From assembly GCF_900106675.1 (NCBI RefSeq), contig NZ_FNOB01000002.1, positions 186,001 through 250,000 of the forward strand: DNA of 64,000 bases, given 5' to 3'. Each line of letters opens with the position of its first letter. Within the stretch, counting starts at the first letter, position 1. The notes under the pieces were generated by a model that saw only the letters and a program-made list of their open reading frames with translations, had not been told where the DNA came from and did no database searches. This stretch comes from Allgaiera indica (GTDB taxonomy: Bacteria; Pseudomonadota; Alphaproteobacteria; Rhodobacterales; Rhodobacteraceae). Shown piece after piece: positions 61,509-64,000 of the stretch. The position numbers were made by a program, and so were the translations under genes.

Positions 61509-64000
61509 TCAATACTCGCTCCACCCGTCGGGATCGGCCTCGACCAGTTCCGCGCCGCCCGCACTACCGCCTGCGACGGCGCGGCGCGGCTCAGAGGCCG
61601 CGGACTCGGACGGCGGATCCTGCCGAGCCGGGGCGCGCGGGGTCTCGCGGCGCGAACTGAATGACACAACCCTCTCGGTCGGCTCCGAGCCGGATGTCCG
61701 GGCCTCGGACAGCTGCGCGGCAGACCCGTCGCCGATCTGGAAATGAGACACGGCCTCGACCATCGACATCGCGTCGTTCGTCAGGCTCTGGCTCGCGGCG
61801 GTGGTCTCTTCCAGACGCGCCGCGTTCTGCTGGGTCGACTGGTCGAGATCATTCACGGCAGTGTTGATCTCGGCCAGGCCAGAGCTTTGCTGACGCGCCG
61901 ATCCGGCGATCTCGCTGACCAGGCTGGCGATGCCGGTGATCGACTTGACGATGTCGCGCAGCGCGTCGCCGGTCTGGCCGACCAGATCCACCCCGTGTTT
62001 CACATGGGTGCCGCTTTCGGCGATCAGTTCGTTGATCTCGCGGGCGGCCTCCGAACAGCGTTGCGCCAGCGCCCGGACCTCGGAGGCCACCACGGCAAAG
62101 CCGCGCCCGGCCTCGCCCGCTCGGGCGGCCTCGACCCCTGCGTTCAGCGCCAGCAAGTTGGTCTGGAAGGCGATATCCTCGATCACGTTGGTGATCGACG
62201 CGATCCGGTCGGAAGAGGTCGAAATCCGATCCATCGCGGCAACCGTCTCGACGACCACATCTCCACCCTTCTCGGCCCGACGGCGCGCGTCGCCCACCTC
62301 TTCGTCGGCCTCGGCGGCGCGCTCGGCGGCGGATTTGACCGACGTGGTCAGCTGATCGAGCGCAGCGGCCGTCTCTTCCAGCGTCGCGGCGGTGCTTTCG
62401 GTCCGGCGCGACAGGGAATCGGCGGTCGAACTGATATCCCGCGCTTCCGAGAAGATGTTCGATGCGTTCGCCGCGATCTCTCCCAGGGCGCCGGCAAGCG
62501 TTTCGAGCGTCGCATTATAATCGCCACGCAACTCATTGTATTCTTCAGGGAAATCCTCAACTATCTGCTGCTGTAGATTGCCCTCCCGCATCCGGCGCAG
62601 GCCGACGCGCAGCGCGTCGACGACCTTTCCCTGTGCCTCGACAAGCTTCAGGCGCGCCTCTTCGGCCGCGGTGATACGGGCCTCGTCCTTGGTGATGTCG
62701 CGGCCCAGGAACAGATAACGGATCGGAACGCCGGCCGGATCGCGCACGCAGATGAGGGCGCCGTCGAAGCAGGCACAGCCGCTGTCGAGACGTTGCATGC
62801 GGATCTTGCCGGGCAGCGGCTGGCCGCGCGACAGGCTGTCGAGCACGCGCGAGATTTCGTGCTTGGCGCGCCAGGCGGGATGAATCAGATCATCGAGCGC
62901 GCGGGTGACAAGGCTGTCCTGCGACGCACCCAGGGCCTCGGCGAAGCGGTCGTTGCATAGGATCATGCGGCCGTCGGTATCGAATTCGGCCCGGCTCTGG
63001 TCCTTGTTAAGAGCTTCCAGAACTGCGGCGTTCATCGTCTCGGCGGTGACATCCTGCCATTCGACGATCGACCCGAGGATCTCATCGGCTTCATTGCGCA
63101 CCGCCGCGGTGGTCAGCTTCAGCCGCCGCTCGCCCAGCCGCATGACGACCTGCGCCGGCCCCTGCTTCGATTTTGCCAGCAGGGTACGCATCGGCCCGCC
63201 GTCGGGATGGAAACCCTCGATCGAGGCCCCGACCAGCGCCTCGGACGAGAAATCGGGGGCGCGCTTGCGGATATCGGGGGCGCACAGATCAAGCAGCGCC
63301 ACCATCGCCGGGTTGGCGTGACGCACGATCAGCCCATCGTCGATCAGCATCATTGGCGCCGAAGAGCCCTCGAAAGCCGCGCCCTTGTAGCGCGCCTCAA
63401 GCGTGCCGGCCTCGGCCTCGGCAAGCTGGGAGCGCAACGAATCTAGGGCCTTGCCGATATCGCCGACCTCGTCTTGCCGGCGCCGGCCGGGGATGCGCGC
63501 GGCGTAATCGCCCTGCGCCACCTTGGCCACGGCGCCGCTGAGCCTGTGAAGCGGCCGCGCGAGCCCGCGGCCAACCGCCATCACGCCCGCCAGCAGCGCG
63601 ATCACGAAAACCACCGCCGTCAGGGCAATGTCGCGCTTGAAACTTTCCTGCAGCAACTTGCTGGTCTTGGTTTCGTTCCAATGCGTCGCCACCGCCCCGA
63701 CGATGGCGTCGGGTTTTCCGTAGTGGACGGGCTGGGCAACGATTAAACCATCCGCAGAGGCCTGCGGCCTTCCGGTCTTCAACGCCTGCTGCGCCAGCCT
63801 GCGCAGCGCCGCAACCCGGGTCCTGTCCGATCCGACCTCGGCCAGCACCTCGCCGCGGGCGTTCACCGCCAGGGCCGCGTCCTGTTCGCCTTCCGCCTTC
63901 TCGATCGCGCCGCGCAAGGTCTCGGCCAGCAGTTCGCGCTTGCCGAAGCGGATCGCGCCGCCGCCCAGGTCCGCGACCAGCGCGGTCACTTCGATCGCGC
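61509..64000 (-). CDS. Methyl-accepting chemotaxis protein, 5' end beyond window
   Basis: At least 829 codons; the reading frame is still open at the right edge, so the N-terminal membrane segment is missing. Visible in order: end of the periplasmic sensor (VAALRRLAQQALKTGRPQASADGLIVAQPVHYGKPD), a membrane helix (about 147-166 of the visible part), HAMP, two PAS-like regions (SAPMMLIDDGLIVRHANPAM; AEFDTDGRMILCNDRFAEAL), and the signalling hairpin with tip FQTNLLALNAGVEAARAGEAGRGFAVVASEVRALAQR. The tail (RRETPRAPARQDPPSES) is disordered and lacks a CheR-binding NWETF-type pentapeptide. First visible gene of the che operon. Confidence 0.93.
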   Translation of the reverse strand, partial: AIEVTALVADLGGGAIRFGKRELLAETLRGAIEKAEGEQDAALAVNARGEVLAEVGSDRTRVAALRRLAQQALKTGRPQASADGLIVAQPVHYGKPDAIVGAVATHWNETKTSKLLQESFKRDIALTAVVFVIALLAGVMAVGRGLARPLHRLSGAVAKVAQGDYAARIPGRRRQDEVGDIGKALDSLRSQLAEAEAGTLEARYKGAAFEGSSAPMMLIDDGLIVRHANPAMVALLDLCAPDIRKRAPDFSSEALVGASIEGFHPDGGPMRTLLAKSKQGPAQVVMRLGERRLKLTTAAVRNEADEILGSIVEWQDVTAETMNAAVLEALNKDQSRAEFDTDGRMILCNDRFAEALGASQDSLVTRALDDLIHPAWRAKHEISRVLDSLSRGQPLPGKIRMQRLDSGCACFDGALICVRDPAGVPIRYLFLGRDITKDEARITAAEEARLKLVEAQGKVVDALRVGLRRMREGNLQQQIVEDFPEEYNELRGDYNATLETLAGALGEIAANASNIFSEARDISSTADSLSRRTESTAATLEETAAALDQLTTSVKSAAERAAEADEEVGDARRRAEKGGDVVVETVAAMDRISTSSDRIASITNVIEDIAFQTNLLALNAGVEAARAGEAGRGFAVVASEVRALAQRCSEAAREINELIAESGTHVKHGVDLVGQTGDALRDIVKSITGIASLVSEIAGSARQQSSGLAEINTAVNDLDQSTQQNAARLEETTAASQSLTNDAMSMVEAVSHFQIGDGSAAQLSEARTSGSEPTERVVSFSSRRETPRAPARQDPPSESAASEPRRAVAGGSAGGAELVEADPDGWSEY

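Overview
The window is GC-rich (about two thirds G+C) alphaproteobacterial chromosome, most likely from the Rhodobacter/Rhodovulum part of the Rhodobacteraceae. This rests on a propionyl-CoA carboxylase beta gene beside its ScfR-type regulator (PccR), a betI/choXWV choline locus, and a cheD-cheY-cheA-cheW-cheR-cheY operon laid out like Rhodobacter cheOp1. Nearly all sequence is coding. I see no rRNA, tRNA, CRISPR array, plasmid functions or intact mobile element; the only mobile-element trace is a decayed IS5-type transposase near 3.8-4.05 kb.

Layout. 0-5.5 kb: propionate assimilation (pccB, two or three small satellite genes, pccR, and TTTGCAAA-type sites before both pccB and pccR). 5.6-12.1 kb: choline/glycine-betaine locus, with betI-GST-betA on the minus strand, a BetI-like operator, and choXWV on the plus strand; choW carries a low-GC patch. 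12.4-17.7 kb: EamA permease, AlkB alkane hydroxylase, YhhN, IspZ/YciB, DUF1203 and EcsC. 17.9-21 kb: secreted phosphoesterase plus di-heme peroxidase. 21.2-25.2 kb: YeeE/YedE pair, GNAT with an apparent CTG start, flavin reductase, SulP permease. 25.5-27.8 kb: a lone molybdenum-hydroxylase large subunit.

28-36.9 kb: a BgsB-like membrane-fusion protein and a BgsA-like processive beta-glycan synthase (probable mixed-linkage beta-glucan operon). Next to them lie a transmembrane Cache protein without an output domain, an orphan NrtA/CmpA-type binding protein and a PAS histidine kinase without a receiver. This is the best candidate for an undescribed signalling/exopolysaccharide module. 37-45.8 kb: aromatic catabolism, with an FMO and RidA, a flavin reductase, a MobA-type ring hydroxylase, an amidohydrolase, a feruloyl-CoA-synthetase-like ligase, a MarR regulator and a crotonase. 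46.1-50.3 kb: ugpBAEC glycerol-3-phosphate importer with a strong hairpin after ugpB. 50.4-55.5 kb: xseA, purD, clpX, clpP. 55.7-64 kb: chemotaxis operon, cut off inside its MCP gene.

Genes within each block are tightly packed, often with ATGA or TGATG overlaps that imply translational coupling. Two dispersed features stand out: a roughly 200-bp intergenic repeat (12.1 and 23.4 kb, perhaps a third copy at 25.4 kb) and GC-hairpin plus GATATTT/GAGTATTTTT elements at the 3' ends of ugpC, purD and clpX. All functional calls come from reading the translations against remembered families; no database search was run.
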